A stretch of 64,000 nt of DNA from assembly GCA_030653365.1 (NCBI GenBank), contig JAURZL010000018.1, positions 1-64,000 of the forward strand. The letters are read 5' to 3'. Position numbers and translations under genes: made by a program. Positions 34,482-45,543 of this stretch are shown here, piece after piece. The notes beneath the pieces were generated by a model, which was not told the origin of the DNA, did not search any database, and saw only the letters and a program-made list of their open reading frames with translations. The stretch's first letter is position 1. Every line of letters starts with the position of its first letter. This stretch comes from Anaerolineaceae bacterium (GTDB taxonomy: Bacteria; Chloroflexota; Anaerolineae; Anaerolineales; Anaerolineaceae).

Positions 34482-36236
34482 CTAAATACTTCCTTTTCGA
34501 CCAAATTGTTTTTCTAATAAATCAACCGATAAATGGATCATTGTTGGTCGCCCATGCGGACATGTTCTGGGAGCTTTACATTGTTCAAGACTTTCTAATA
34601 GTGCTTTTTGTTCTTCTCTCGAGAGAATTTGTCCACCTTTGACGGCAGCTCTTTTGCAAATTCTTGCTGTAATAATTGCTTCTGTAACCCCACCCAATGG
34701 ATTCTCATCATCTTCGAAATCTTCAACTACAACTTTAATTGCCTCAATAGGATTTATTCCAATCAACAAGGCAGGAATAGCTCTGATTTGAAATGTATTC
34801 GGTCCAAATTCAACCACATCAAATCCCAATTTTTTTAAGACATCTAATTTTTCTTGTAACATAATAGCCTGGTGAATAGGTAATTGAATCAACTCAGGTG
34901 ATAAAAGCGGTTGAGATGGAACGACATCGCTCAGTTGGTTCATGATTTTTTCAAATAATACTCTTTCGTGAGCTGCATGTTGATCGATCAAATAAAGACC
35001 ATCGGGGCCTTCAGCAACAATATATGTCGCACCAATTTGTCCAATATGTCTCAACAATGGTAAAAAAAATGTCCGATTAGCTCCTGATTGTTGAATGGTA
35101 GAATTTGAATCAATTCTCGATTCTACTTGAGAAATTGGCTGGTCTCGGTCTTCATCAAGCAATGTGGCTGGAGTCCATTGAGTTTCAACATGTTGCCTGC
35201 TAGGGGAATCACTCTTCCAGTAAGCTTTGGAAATCTCTGGCACTGGTGAATAGGCTAAAAGTGCACGCCTGGTTGCCCTCTGAACCATACTAAAAACCTG
35301 ATCAGGTCTCGAAAAACGTACTTCAGCTTTTGTTGGATGAACATTTACATCTACAAAGTCGGCTGGGAAATCCAGGAATAATATTGTTAACGGATACCGG
35401 CCAACCATAATCATCGTATGATAGGCCTTCAATAAAGCTGAATTTAGAGCAACATCCTGGATCCAGCGACCATTTACAAAAAAGGTCATATCTTTTCGAT
35501 TGGATCGATTAATTGAAATTGGGCTGATGAAACCATTTATTTGATATGGATTTTCATCAAACCTGACTTCCAGCATTTGTTTGGCAATTTCAAATCCGAA
35601 AATTTGATTGAGAATTTCTCTTCGATCTCCATTACCACTTGTATGCAATAGGATTTGTTGGTCATTAAAGAGTTTGAACTGGATATTCGGATAAGCTAAA
35701 GAGAATTTTGTTACTAAAGTACCAATTTTTTGTTTTTCGGTACTATCTGATTTTAAAAATTTTAATCTTGCAGGTACATTGTAAAACAAATTTCTCACTG
35801 TAACTGTTGTGCCAACTGGGCTGCCATGTTTGGTAATTTGATCCAACTTTCCACTAAGATTTTCAATTTTTCCACCCAATTCACCTTCGATATGTCTGGA
35901 TATCAAACTGAATTGCGATACTGAAGCGATTGAAGCCAGAGCTTCGCCTCGAAAACCAAGGGTTTGGATTTTAAAAAGATCATCTGCGTTCTGTAATTTA
36001 CTGGTAGCATGGCGCATAACAGCAAGTTGAAGTTCGTCAAATGGGATTCCTTGACCATTATCAGAAACTTCAATATATTTCTTGCCTGCTTCGCTAATTC
36101 GAATAGTAATTTGATTAGCACCAGCGTCAATTGAGTTTTCGACCAATTCTTTTACAACAGACCCTGGTCTTTCAATTACTTCTCCAGCTGCAATTTGCGA
36201 TGCTACATCATTATTTAAAATTTTTATATTTTTCAT
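34482..36236 (-). CDS. mutL: DNA mismatch repair protein MutL
   Basis: A 584-residue MutL from the ATG at 36236 (a TTG at 36257 is an upstream alternative). The GHKL ATPase shows ASQIAAGEVIERPGSVVKELVENSIDAGA, VSDNGQGI and TLGFRGEALASI. The C-terminal endonuclease motif is present as DQHA-AH-E-RVLF-E, and CPHGRPT ends the protein, so this is a nicking-type MutL as in bacteria without MutH. mutS is not adjacent. The gene diverges from the HAD gene. Confidence 0.95.
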   Translation of the reverse strand: MKNIKILNNDVASQIAAGEVIERPGSVVKELVENSIDAGANQITIRISEAGKKYIEVSDNGQGIPFDELQLAVMRHATSKLQNADDLFKIQTLGFRGEALASIASVSQFSLISRHIEGELGGKIENLSGKLDQITKHGSPVGTTVTVRNLFYNVPARLKFLKSDSTEKQKIGTLVTKFSLAYPNIQFKLFNDQQILLHTSGNGDRREILNQIFGFEIAKQMLEVRFDENPYQINGFISPISINRSNRKDMTFFVNGRWIQDVALNSALLKAYHTMIMVGRYPLTILFLDFPADFVDVNVHPTKAEVRFSRPDQVFSMVQRATRRALLAYSPVPEISKAYWKSDSPSRQHVETQWTPATLLDEDRDQPISQVESRIDSNSTIQQSGANRTFFLPLLRHIGQIGATYIVAEGPDGLYLIDQHAAHERVLFEKIMNQLSDVVPSQPLLSPELIQLPIHQAIMLQEKLDVLKKLGFDVVEFGPNTFQIRAIPALLIGINPIEAIKVVVEDFEDDENPLGGVTEAIITARICKRAAVKGGQILSREEQKALLESLEQCKAPRTCPHGRPTMIHLSVDLLEKQFGRKGSI

Positions 36237-36300
36237 TTTTCTCTCAACATTATTCAAGTTATTTTACATCTGATAGAAGAAAGCGTCTAATTAGAGTAAA

Positions 36301-36966
36301 ATGAAAAACATGGAAGTAGAAATAATAATTTTTGATTTAGACGATACTTTATATCCAAGTTCATCCGGAGTCTGGACTTTGATTCGTGAAAGAATTGATT
36401 TATTTATGATTTCAAAATTAAATTACACAGTACATAATGTCCATTCAGCCCGGGAACAATTTTTTAAGGAATTTGGAACGACATTACGGGGATTGGAATC
36501 AGTTCACCACATTGATCCCATGGAATATTTACAGTTTGTACATAATATTCCAATTCATAGACTATTATTCCCTAACATTATATTATCCAGGATTCTCTCA
36601 GAGATCAAACAAAGAAAAGTAATTTTCACAAATGGAGATCGATGGCATGCAAAAAGAGTCACTGATTCTTTGAACATAACAGAGAATTTCGATGAAGTAA
36701 TCGATATACTTGATGTTTCACCATATTGTAAACCAATGAAAGAATCCTTTGAAATTGCTTTTCGGAAATTAAATATTTTCGATCCCCAAAAAGCCCTATT
36801 AATTGACGATTCATTAAGAAATATTCAAGCAGCAAAAAACCTTGGTTTACAAACCATCTGGGTAAAAGAAGTGGACAATCATGATCATCGTGATTTTTCA
36901 CATATAAGAAGTATCGAAGAACTCATTATTGGATTTCCTGCAATATTTCAACACGAGGAAAAGTAA
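36301..36966 (+). CDS. HAD-superfamily pyrimidine 5'-nucleotidase-like phosphatase
   Basis: A 221-residue HAD hydrolase. Motif I is IIFDLDDTLYPSSSG, motif II FTNGDRWHA, and motif IV LLIDDSLRNIQAA. The TLYP and cap-domain sequence match the SDT1/pyrimidine 5'-nucleotidase subgroup. The substrate is inferred, not certain. A small membrane protein and a CtpA protease follow without gaps. Confidence 0.82.
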   Translation: MKNMEVEIIIFDLDDTLYPSSSGVWTLIRERIDLFMISKLNYTVHNVHSAREQFFKEFGTTLRGLESVHHIDPMEYLQFVHNIPIHRLLFPNIILSRILSEIKQRKVIFTNGDRWHAKRVTDSLNITENFDEVIDILDVSPYCKPMKESFEIAFRKLNIFDPQKALLIDDSLRNIQAAKNLGLQTIWVKEVDNHDHRDFSHIRSIEELIIGFPAIFQHEEK

Positions 36967-37212
36967 ATGGATTTAGCAAATTTTAAAGAAATAATTGCAA
37001 TTTTATTTATTTTGATAATTATTGGACTTAACATTTGGCTATTTACAGCATTTAAGAAAAATAAATCAACTAGCTTAGATATTCTCCGAAAATCTACTGA
37101 AACTCTTCGTAATCCATTCAAACAAGAAAATCAGAAAATTGACGAATTGTCTGATCTCGTAAAAAATTTATCAAAAGAAAAAATCAATCAACAAAATGAG
37201 GAGATAGAATGA
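36967..37212 (+). CDS. Small single-pass membrane protein with coiled-coil tail
   Basis: An 81-residue protein. A transmembrane segment (about 9-28) is followed by a charged, Lys/Glu/Asn-rich cytoplasmic or coiled tail. It begins at the base after the HAD stop and overlaps the CtpA start by four bases (ATGA), so it is expressed with them. It resembles TatA-like or DivIVA-short proteins only in general shape; the amphipathic helix of TatA is not clear. Unknown function. Confidence 0.6.
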   Translation: MDLANFKEIIAILFILIIIGLNIWLFTAFKKNKSTSLDILRKSTETLRNPFKQENQKIDELSDLVKNLSKEKINQQNEEIE

Positions 37213-38453
37213 ACTCCGGTCCCTGGAAATTTATCGTACTTGTACTGGCTATAACCATCATCATTATTGGTTCTTTTTCAGGTGGATTCCTGGTAGGTCA
37301 GGCTTTTCCATTATTGAATCAGACCAAGAATAATGATACGACAGCAACAACTATTATCAACCAGCAAATTTCAACCTCCAATTCACCTGAGATGGATCAA
37401 TTGTTTGAACCATTCTGGGAAACCTGGAATTATGTACTAGGTCAATATGTTGATCAACCAGTTGATCAAACTGTAATGATGCGTGGAGCAATTTCAGGCA
37501 TGCTTGAATCGCTGGGAGATCCTCACACATCTTATATGGATCCTGAAATGTTTCGACAACAAAATGCTCCTTTACAGGGTGAATATGAAGGCATTGGAGC
37601 ATGGGTTGATGTTACAGGGGAATTTATCATCATCATCAGTCCAATGCCAGGCTCTCCTGCTGAGGAAAAAGGGTTAAAACCCGACGATCAGGTAATAGCT
37701 GTTGATGGTGAGGACATGACTGGGATTGAAGGCAATTTGGTGCTAAGGAGAATTCTTGGGGAAGCTGGGACAGATGTAACCCTTACAATTTTCCGATCAT
37801 CTTCCAATGAAACATTTGATGTAACAATAACTCGTCAGAAAATCACAATTCCAAGCGTTACCGGCGAAATGTTAGATGATAATATTGCCTATGTTCAATT
37901 AATTAATTTTGGTGATAAGACACACCAGGATTTAAGAGAAATTCTCAGGGATTTATTTAAGCAAAAACCAGTTGGCTTGATTTTAGATTTACGCAATAAT
38001 GGTGGTGGATATCTAAACACAGCGATTGATGTCACCTCTGAATTTGTAAAACAAAGCCCAATCATGTATGAAGATTTTGGGGACGGTGAGCGAATTACCT
38101 ACAAAGCGAAACCGAATGGTATGGCTACTGAAATTCCTCTTGTTGTTCTCATAAACGAAGGCACGGCTTCCGCCTCCGAGATTACAGCTGGTGCGATTCA
38201 GGATTATGAGCGTGGTGTTTTGGTTGGAAAAACCAGCTATGGAAAAGGTTCTGTCCAGAATTGGGTGACCTTGCAAAATGATCAAGGGGCAATCCGGGTT
38301 ACAATCGCGCGCTGGCTAACGCCAAACGAACGACAAATCAATGAATTAGGTTTGATGCCTGATTTTGAAGTTGAAATTACGGAAGAAGATATAGCAGCAG
38401 AAAAGGATACTCAATTAGAAAAGGCGATTGAAATTCTGTTAGGTCAAAATTAA
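37209..38453 (+). CDS. Carboxyl-terminal processing protease (S41 family)
   Basis: A 414-residue exported serine protease. An N-terminal transmembrane anchor (about 8-32) is followed by a PDZ domain (PMPGSPAEEKGLKPDDQVIAVDGEDM) and the S41 core: VGLILDLRNNGGG, the serine in GTASASEITAGA and the lysine in TSYGKGSVQ. The final IARWLTPNERQINELGLMPD is family-typical. CtpA proteases process or degrade envelope proteins from the C-terminus. It starts inside the stop of the small membrane protein, a plausible adaptor. Confidence 0.95.
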   Translation: MNSGPWKFIVLVLAITIIIIGSFSGGFLVGQAFPLLNQTKNNDTTATTIINQQISTSNSPEMDQLFEPFWETWNYVLGQYVDQPVDQTVMMRGAISGMLESLGDPHTSYMDPEMFRQQNAPLQGEYEGIGAWVDVTGEFIIIISPMPGSPAEEKGLKPDDQVIAVDGEDMTGIEGNLVLRRILGEAGTDVTLTIFRSSSNETFDVTITRQKITIPSVTGEMLDDNIAYVQLINFGDKTHQDLREILRDLFKQKPVGLILDLRNNGGGYLNTAIDVTSEFVKQSPIMYEDFGDGERITYKAKPNGMATEIPLVVLINEGTASASEITAGAIQDYERGVLVGKTSYGKGSVQNWVTLQNDQGAIRVTIARWLTPNERQINELGLMPDFEVEITEEDIAAEKDTQLEKAIEILLGQN

Positions 38454-38516
38454 ATTAGAAATAAAAAATAGATTAAAATGCAACCAATCTATTATTTGTG
38501 TTGTCAAGATTGGTGT

Positions 38517-38545
38517 TTGACAGTTCTAACTGCGGGCATTATAAT
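38517..38545 (+). promoter_or_regulatory. Consensus promoter of the S1-domain gene
   Basis: TTGACA at 38517-38522, exactly 17 bases, then TATAAT at 38540-38545. Full consensus match; the start codon is 37 bp downstream. Confidence 0.9.
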
Positions 38546-38582
38546 CAATCTCCGCTGAAAAAATAACTTGGGAGAGTGTTTA

Positions 38583-39425
38583 ATGGAACAAAATGTAACA
38601 GCGGAAACAAGCCGCATGCCGATTTCCGAAATCAAACAGAAGATGAAATTCACGGGCAAAGTAATAAAAACAACTTTAGCCGGTGCAGCCATCGACATTG
38701 GAGCGGAAAAACCGGCAATGCTTCATGTTTCCCAAATGGTCTCGAACTCAAATGAACCCATTCTTTCTGTATCTGAGGTACTTAAAGAAGGCGAAGAAAT
38801 AGATATTTGGGTGAAAAGGGTAAGAGACCAACGTATTGAACTCACCATGGTAAAACCTTTGGATTTAGAATGGCGAGAAATTAAGACAGGATTAGCAGTA
38901 AAAGGTAAAGTTGTTCGACTGGAAACCTTTGGCGCTTTCGTTGAAATTGGTGCAGAACGCCCAGGGTTAATCCATATCAGTGAAATGGCTCATGGTTACG
39001 TAAAAACACCAGCAGATGTAATGAATGAAGGTGACGAGATCGAAGCTGAAATCATTGATTTTAATCGCAAAAAGAAACAAATCAAACTTTCAATTAAAGC
39101 CCTGACACCTGAACCTGAAAAAGAAGAGAAATTTGAACAACCAAATCCCGTTTACTTTTCCGAAGACCAATTTAAAAAAGAAAAACCTATTCGGAAAAAA
39201 CGAGAAAAGAAAAATCGCAAGAAAGATTCGACTGAATTTTCATCTATGGAGTTTGATCTTGCGAACGGCCAGGCTGAGGAAGAACCAACTGCTATGGAGT
39301 TGGCTATTAGAGCAGCAATGGATAAGGCAAATGTAAAAAAGCAAGAATCCAAGAAGAAAGCATCCAAACCTTCTTCTGTCCAGGATGAACTAATAGCAAG
39401 AACTTTAGACCAAAAAACAAGCTAA
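38583..39425 (+). CDS. Two-domain S1 RNA-binding protein
   Basis: A 280-residue cytosolic protein. Two S1 motifs: GKVIKTTLAGAAIDIGAEKPAMLHVSQM (about 24-95) and GKVVRLETFGAFVEIGAERPGLIHISEM (about 107-180). A Lys/Glu-rich tail follows. It is related to ribosomal protein S1 fragments. The ATG at 38583 has GGGAGAG upstream. It stands alone between a consensus promoter and a strong terminator, which suggests high expression. A translation-related RNA-binding role is inferred. Confidence 0.87.
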   Translation: MEQNVTAETSRMPISEIKQKMKFTGKVIKTTLAGAAIDIGAEKPAMLHVSQMVSNSNEPILSVSEVLKEGEEIDIWVKRVRDQRIELTMVKPLDLEWREIKTGLAVKGKVVRLETFGAFVEIGAERPGLIHISEMAHGYVKTPADVMNEGDEIEAEIIDFNRKKKQIKLSIKALTPEPEKEEKFEQPNPVYFSEDQFKKEKPIRKKREKKNRKKDSTEFSSMEFDLANGQAEEEPTAMELAIRAAMDKANVKKQESKKKASKPSSVQDELIARTLDQKTS

Positions 39426-39457
39426 TTTTTTTCTCTCCCAAGTAAGAGAAATATACC

Positions 39458-39488
39458 GAGGTTGATCAAATATCAACCTCTTTTTTTT
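39458..39488 (+). terminator. Intrinsic terminator after the S1-domain gene
   Basis: GAGGTTGAT (39458-39466) and ATCAACCTC (39472-39480) form a 9-bp stem with a CAAAT loop, followed by eight T. Confidence 0.92.
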
Positions 39489-39658
39489 CCTTATACAGGA
39501 AATTGGTGTATCATCCAATTAAACTTGGGCGAATGAATAGATACTATTACGCTATTATGAATGGTAAAATCTGCAATATTTAGTGTCAATAAAGATTCCT
39601 CCATTTAAAAATTAAACACCTTTATCCAAATTGACTAAAATTATCTGAGGGAGATTTT

Positions 39659-41275
39659 ATGAATACAAAATTCATTTTTTTTACAGGTGGTGTTGTAAGT
39701 TCTGTTGGAAAAGGTGTCACAGCAGCGGCAATAGGTCGTTTACTTAAAGAACGTGGAATACAAGTAGGAGTTCAGAAATTAGACCCTTATATCAATGTCG
39801 ATCCTGGAACAATGAGTCCTTATCAACATGGCGAAGTTTTTGTAACAGATGATGGTGCGGAGACAGATCTTGATCTGGGTCATTATGAAAGATTTATCGA
39901 TATTCGCCTGCAAAAAGAATGCAATGTAACAACCGGACAGGTATATGCAGAAGTAATCAGTAAAGAACGTCGTGGAGATTATCTGGGGGGGACAATTCAA
40001 GTCATCCCACACATTACCAACGAAATTAAACGAAGAATCTCTTTGGTTGGAAAAACAACAGAAGCTGAAATCGTGTTGGTTGAAGTCGGTGGAACGGTTG
40101 GTGATATCGAATCTCAGCCATTTCTAGAGACCATAAGACAATTACGAAGTGATTTGGGCAGAGAAAATACAATGTTTGTTCATGTCACCTGGCTTCCTAC
40201 AATTGGTGCAACAGGTGAAATGAAAACCAAACCAACCCAGCACTCAGTCAGGGAATTAAGATCCATCGGTATCTCTCCTGATATGATCATCGCTAGGTCT
40301 GATTATCCAATTCCAGATGAATTGTGTGAAAAAATCGCTTTATTTTGTGATGTAAGCCGAGAAGCAGTTATTCCGATGGTAACGGCCCAAAATTTATACC
40401 AGGTTCCATTGATGCTGGAAAGAGCAAAAGTTGGTGACATTATCTCCAAAAGATTAGGTTTTCAACAAAGCCAGACACCAGATTGGAGCCAATGGGAAGC
40501 AATGGTTGAAAAAATTACCATGGAAAGACCGCGGTTGAAAATCGCATTGGTAGGAAAATATGTCGAATTACACGATGCATATATGAGTGTACGCGAAGCA
40601 CTGAACCACGCAGCATTTAATCAAGGATTAGATCTCGATATTAACTGGATTCATTCATCTGACCTTGAAAAAGGAAAATTTTTAGACATCCTGGAAGAAG
40701 CAAATGGAATCATTGTTCCAGGTGGATTTGGAAGTCGCGGAGTTGAAGGAAAAATTGCAGCTGCACGTTTCGCACGAATAAAAAAAATTCCATTTTTGGG
40801 TCTTTGTCTTGGAATGCAATTAATGGTGGTTGAATTTGGCCGATTTATTTTAAATGATGAGACCGTAAATTCCTCTGAATTTGATCATTCCACATCATTT
40901 CCAGTTATTGATTTGATGCCAGACCAGCAACACATTACAGACATGGGCGGTACGATGCGACTTGGATTATATCCATGTCATTTACAACCCAATACAATTG
41001 CATATGCAGCTTACCAGACTGATGAAGTGGAAGAAAGGCATCGTCACCGTTTTGAATTCAATAATCGATTTCGTGAGGTTTTTGAAAAGAATGGAATGAT
41101 TTTCTCAGGTCTATCCCCTGATGGTAAATTAGTAGAAATTGCAGAAATTAAAGACCATCCATTTATGCTGGCAACCCAATTTCATCCCGAATTTCTTTCC
41201 AGACCAAATCGACCTCATCCTTTATTCACGCGATTTATATCAGCTGCGAAAGAAAACTCAGATATCCGAACTTAA
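39659..41275 (+). CDS. pyrG: CTP synthase
   Basis: A 538-residue enzyme that aminates UTP to CTP with glutamine. The amidoligase domain starts FIFFTGGVVSSVGKGVTAAAIG and includes KLDPYINVDPGTMSPYQHGEVFVTDDGAETDLDLGHYERF split over the family blocks; the class I glutaminase half has PGGFGSRGVEGK and the nucleophile in FLGLCLGMQLMV, with the catalytic HPE in QFHPEFLSRP. Length is standard. GAGGGAG lies just before the ATG. The 233-bp upstream gap contains no further gene. Confidence 0.98.
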   Translation: MNTKFIFFTGGVVSSVGKGVTAAAIGRLLKERGIQVGVQKLDPYINVDPGTMSPYQHGEVFVTDDGAETDLDLGHYERFIDIRLQKECNVTTGQVYAEVISKERRGDYLGGTIQVIPHITNEIKRRISLVGKTTEAEIVLVEVGGTVGDIESQPFLETIRQLRSDLGRENTMFVHVTWLPTIGATGEMKTKPTQHSVRELRSIGISPDMIIARSDYPIPDELCEKIALFCDVSREAVIPMVTAQNLYQVPLMLERAKVGDIISKRLGFQQSQTPDWSQWEAMVEKITMERPRLKIALVGKYVELHDAYMSVREALNHAAFNQGLDLDINWIHSSDLEKGKFLDILEEANGIIVPGGFGSRGVEGKIAAARFARIKKIPFLGLCLGMQLMVVEFGRFILNDETVNSSEFDHSTSFPVIDLMPDQQHITDMGGTMRLGLYPCHLQPNTIAYAAYQTDEVEERHRHRFEFNNRFREVFEKNGMIFSGLSPDGKLVEIAEIKDHPFMLATQFHPEFLSRPNRPHPLFTRFISAAKENSDIRT

Positions 41276-41359
41276 CAATCAAATAAATCCACGTATCATA
41301 ACAAGTTGAAAAACGGTTATACTAGGGTTTTGAAAGTGGATTTTTAGATCTATAAATAA

Positions 41360-42670
<1,311 letters not shown>

Positions 42671-42697
42671 AAATTGTCATATGATTCAATATAAAAA

Positions 42698-42731
42698 AAC
42701 AGCTCAGGAAATTCGGAGCTGTTTTTTTTTA
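42698..42731 (+). terminator. Intrinsic terminator after eno
   Basis: AACAGCTC (42698-42705) pairs with GAGCTGTT (42716-42723) and a T-run follows. Confidence 0.9.
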
Positions 42732-42772
42732 TATTTCGATTCACCTTGAAAAAACAATTTAATTAATTCAAA

Positions 42773-43741
42773 CTAATTTTCCAAATCTTCGAGAAAAGAA
42801 CGCACTGCTACCAAAAATGCATCCGGGCATTCTTCTTGAGGAACATGACCGCAATTCGGAATCAAAACTAATTTGGAACCTGGAATATCAGACGCTAGCT
42901 GTATGCTTTGATCGGCAGGAATAATCTTATCTTCAGAACCAGAAATGATTAATACCGGAATATTTAATTCATTAAGTCTTCCATCGAGATTATTTTCGCC
43001 ATTCACTTTTGTGAATTCCCATAACCCTTCATCCCAACAGTCCACAGATAATGGCCTTTGGTAATTTTCAATATCTATATCTGTAATTTTTGCAGGATCT
43101 GACCAGGCTAATTTAAGAATTTCCAGACCTCTTTCTCGAATGGTGCGAACAAAATATGGTCCTAACCGATTAATTTGTGGAATATTCAGGAGTGGTTTAA
43201 TCAATTTTGGAGCTCCTCCACCGCCATAAACTGCTGGACTTATAAGGATCAGTCCCTGTATTTTTTCAGGAAAATTGAGAGCAGTTTGGATCGCTACCGT
43301 ACCACCAGCGGAATTTCCAACCAATATCACTTTATCAGCTTGCCTCGAATTGATGAATTCAATCAAAATTTCTGGTTGATAATCCAGCCTGTATGGATTG
43401 TAATCAACTTCTTTTTTGGGGATCAGTCTCTCAGTTAACCCAAATCCGGGCCGGTCATAAGTAAGCACAGAACCATATGCTGATAATGGTTCCATCACTT
43501 TTTGCCAGGAATATGTACTGGAACCAAACCCATGTAACAAAACAAATAATGTGCCTTCATTTTGAATTTCTTGATAATGTACATCCATTCCATTAATATC
43601 CATAAACTGACTGTCAGGATAAACCAGGTCTTCAATTGGTTTTATCCCCTCTAGAGGAGGTAAAGGCACAATCAGTGGACCAATTAAAAGAAACAGAAGA
43701 ATTAAGATAAAAAACAAGCCTAAACTATTAATTTTTTTCAT
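42773..43741 (-). CDS. Membrane-anchored alpha/beta hydrolase
   Basis: A 322-residue alpha/beta-hydrolase. A hydrophobic N-terminus (about 7-28) anchors or exports it. The oxyanion segment is LLHGFGSSTYSW, the nucleophile elbow VGNSAGGTVA contains the Ser, the Asp lies in IISGSEDKIIP, and the His in PNCGHVPQEE. The complete triad indicates an active enzyme, but the substrate (ester, lipid or similar) cannot be read. AGGAAA precedes the ATG. Confidence 0.85.
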   Translation of the reverse strand: MKKINSLGLFFILILLFLLIGPLIVPLPPLEGIKPIEDLVYPDSQFMDINGMDVHYQEIQNEGTLFVLLHGFGSSTYSWQKVMEPLSAYGSVLTYDRPGFGLTERLIPKKEVDYNPYRLDYQPEILIEFINSRQADKVILVGNSAGGTVAIQTALNFPEKIQGLILISPAVYGGGGAPKLIKPLLNIPQINRLGPYFVRTIRERGLEILKLAWSDPAKITDIDIENYQRPLSVDCWDEGLWEFTKVNGENNLDGRLNELNIPVLIISGSEDKIIPADQSIQLASDIPGSKLVLIPNCGHVPQEECPDAFLVAVRSFLEDLEN

Positions 43742-43817
43742 ATTTTTCCTATTGTTTAAAAGTTTTACTTTTTTTTCTGTTAAATAGTACTAAAACATAA
43801 TAAATTTTTTGAATGCA

Positions 43818-44483
43818 TCATCTCAACAAAAGGTTTGCTTTTGCCCAAACCTGATTAAACATTTCTTTTGTTAATTTTCCTGTTTGTGTATTTTGTCGGC
43901 TGGGATGATAAGAAGAAATCAAAAACGGTAGATCGCCTGGCAATTTATCAGTCCTACCATGTGAAAAGGGAAATACAATTTTTCCCTGAGAAATTTCAGA
44001 AAAAATCCGTAATATATAATTTTGAGCAATTGCACCCAATGCAACTACAACCTTAAGGTTTTTCATTTGGAAAATTTCAGTTTTTATAAAAGGCAGGCAA
44101 TTCATGATTTCCACAGGTGAGGGTTTATTTTGCGGTGGAACACATCTGCAAACGGCAGTAATATACATATTTCTTAATATTAAGCCATCTTCCAGAAATT
44201 TCGAATCTGGTTGAGAGGCAAAGCCGGATCTGAATAATGCAGGATATAAAAAATTTCCAGAAGAATCTCCGGTAAACATCCTACCAGTGCGATTTGATCC
44301 ATGTGCACCAGGTGCCAGGCCGACAACCAGCACCTGTCCATTTAAATCACCAAAACCAGGAACTGGCTTACCCCAATACTTCCAATCCATAAATGCTTTT
44401 TTTTTGGTAAATGCCACTTCTTCTCTCCAGGCTACCAGTCGCTCACATTTTCGACAACTAATTATTTCATCATATAATTCCAC
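43818..44483 (-). CDS. Family 5 uracil-DNA glycosylase (UDGb)
   Basis: A 221-residue iron-sulfur UDG. The N-terminal CRKC plus later Cys residues (CRCVPP and NCLP region) fit the 4Fe-4S site. Motif A is GLAPGAHGSNRTGRMFTGDSSG; motif B is SSYHPSRQNTQTGKLT. This HGSNRTGRxFTGD form is typical of family 5 (Thermus UDGb), which removes uracil, hypoxanthine and related bases. GTG start at 44483 with GGAGG upstream. It heads no clear operon; queA and ruvB lie upstream on the same strand. Confidence 0.9.
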   Translation of the reverse strand: MELYDEIISCRKCERLVAWREEVAFTKKKAFMDWKYWGKPVPGFGDLNGQVLVVGLAPGAHGSNRTGRMFTGDSSGNFLYPALFRSGFASQPDSKFLEDGLILRNMYITAVCRCVPPQNKPSPVEIMNCLPFIKTEIFQMKNLKVVVALGAIAQNYILRIFSEISQGKIVFPFSHGRTDKLPGDLPFLISSYHPSRQNTQTGKLTKEMFNQVWAKANLLLR

Positions 44484-44514
44484 TTGAAGAAACCTCCAAA
44501 CAAATTATTGTTCA

Positions 44515-45534
44515 TTAGATTAAGAGCATTGCATCACCAAATGAATAAAAACGATACTTATTATTTATGGCTGTCTGATATAAATCAAGGACTGTGTTTC
44601 TTCCGATGAAAGCACTTACAAGCATAATTAAGCTCGACTTTGGTAAATGAAAATTCGTAATCATGCCATCAACAACTCTAAATTCATAACCTGGCAGGAT
44701 AAAGATATTGGTTGGTCCTGTAAATTCACCAATAATGTCACCATCAGCAGCATATTTTGAACCGGTCTCAAGCGTTCTGACGCTTGTCGTTCCAACAGCA
44801 ATGATTCGGTTTCCATTTTTAGCTGTCTGGTTGATTAAATTGGCAGAATTTTTCGATATTTCACACCATTCAGTATGAATTTTGTGGTGTTCAGGATCCT
44901 CTTCTGTTACCGGAGCAAATGTATCCAGCCCAACATGTAAGGTGATTTTGCAGAATTGAATTCCTTTTGATTCTAATTTGTTAATTAATTCATTCGTAAA
45001 ATGCAATCCAGCAGTTGGTGCAGCCGCTGATCCATTCTCCTTTGCAAAAATTGTTTGATAACGATTCTGATTGGTTAATGGTGTATGAATATAGGGAGGA
45101 AGAGGCATTTGACCAAAATCTGTTAAATATGGTTCTATGGGGTCTGAAAATTGGATTAGTCTTTGAGAACCTTCCAAATTTTCGACAACTTTTAATTTAA
45201 TGCCCGTTTCGGTTTGTAACTCTATACCTGCATTAACTCTTTTCCCCCCAACCAGACCTTCCCAAATATCTGCTTGACGTTTCTTGAGTAAAAGAATTTC
45301 AACTTTTCCACCGCTGGGTTTCTTAACAAAAATTCGAGCGGGAATTACCTTCGTTTGGTTTATTACCAACAAATCACCTGGACGAAGAAATTCTTCAATT
45401 TCAAAGAAATTTCTATGTAATAAAAGACGATCACTCCGGTCCCAAACCATTAATTTGGATTGATCTCTAGGTTCAATTGGTGTTTGAGCAATCCGATCTT
45501 CCGGAAGATAATAATTAAAATCTTCAGTTTTCAA
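44515..45534 (-). CDS. queA: S-adenosylmethionine:tRNA ribosyltransferase-isomerase QueA
   Basis: A 339-residue QueA that transfers the ribosyl part of SAM to preQ1-tRNA to give epoxyqueuosine. Begins FNYYLPEDRIAQTPIEPRDQSKLMV and contains GSAAAPTAGLHFT, LHVGLDTFAPV, VGTTSVRTLET and DGMITNFHLPKSSLIMLVSAF. A TTG at 45534 is the likely start. It lies 10 bp downstream of ruvB, the common bacterial pairing. Confidence 0.97.
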   Translation of the reverse strand: MKTEDFNYYLPEDRIAQTPIEPRDQSKLMVWDRSDRLLLHRNFFEIEEFLRPGDLLVINQTKVIPARIFVKKPSGGKVEILLLKKRQADIWEGLVGGKRVNAGIELQTETGIKLKVVENLEGSQRLIQFSDPIEPYLTDFGQMPLPPYIHTPLTNQNRYQTIFAKENGSAAAPTAGLHFTNELINKLESKGIQFCKITLHVGLDTFAPVTEEDPEHHKIHTEWCEISKNSANLINQTAKNGNRIIAVGTTSVRTLETGSKYAADGDIIGEFTGPTNIFILPGYEFRVVDGMITNFHLPKSSLIMLVSAFIGRNTVLDLYQTAINNKYRFYSFGDAMLLI

Positions 45535-45543
45535 AATTACCCG

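Noticed and set aside
43818..44483. Direct partner of the radical SAM-HhH protein
   Set aside because: The glycosylase is of family 5 and seven kilobases away on the far side of several unrelated genes; linkage is not supported.
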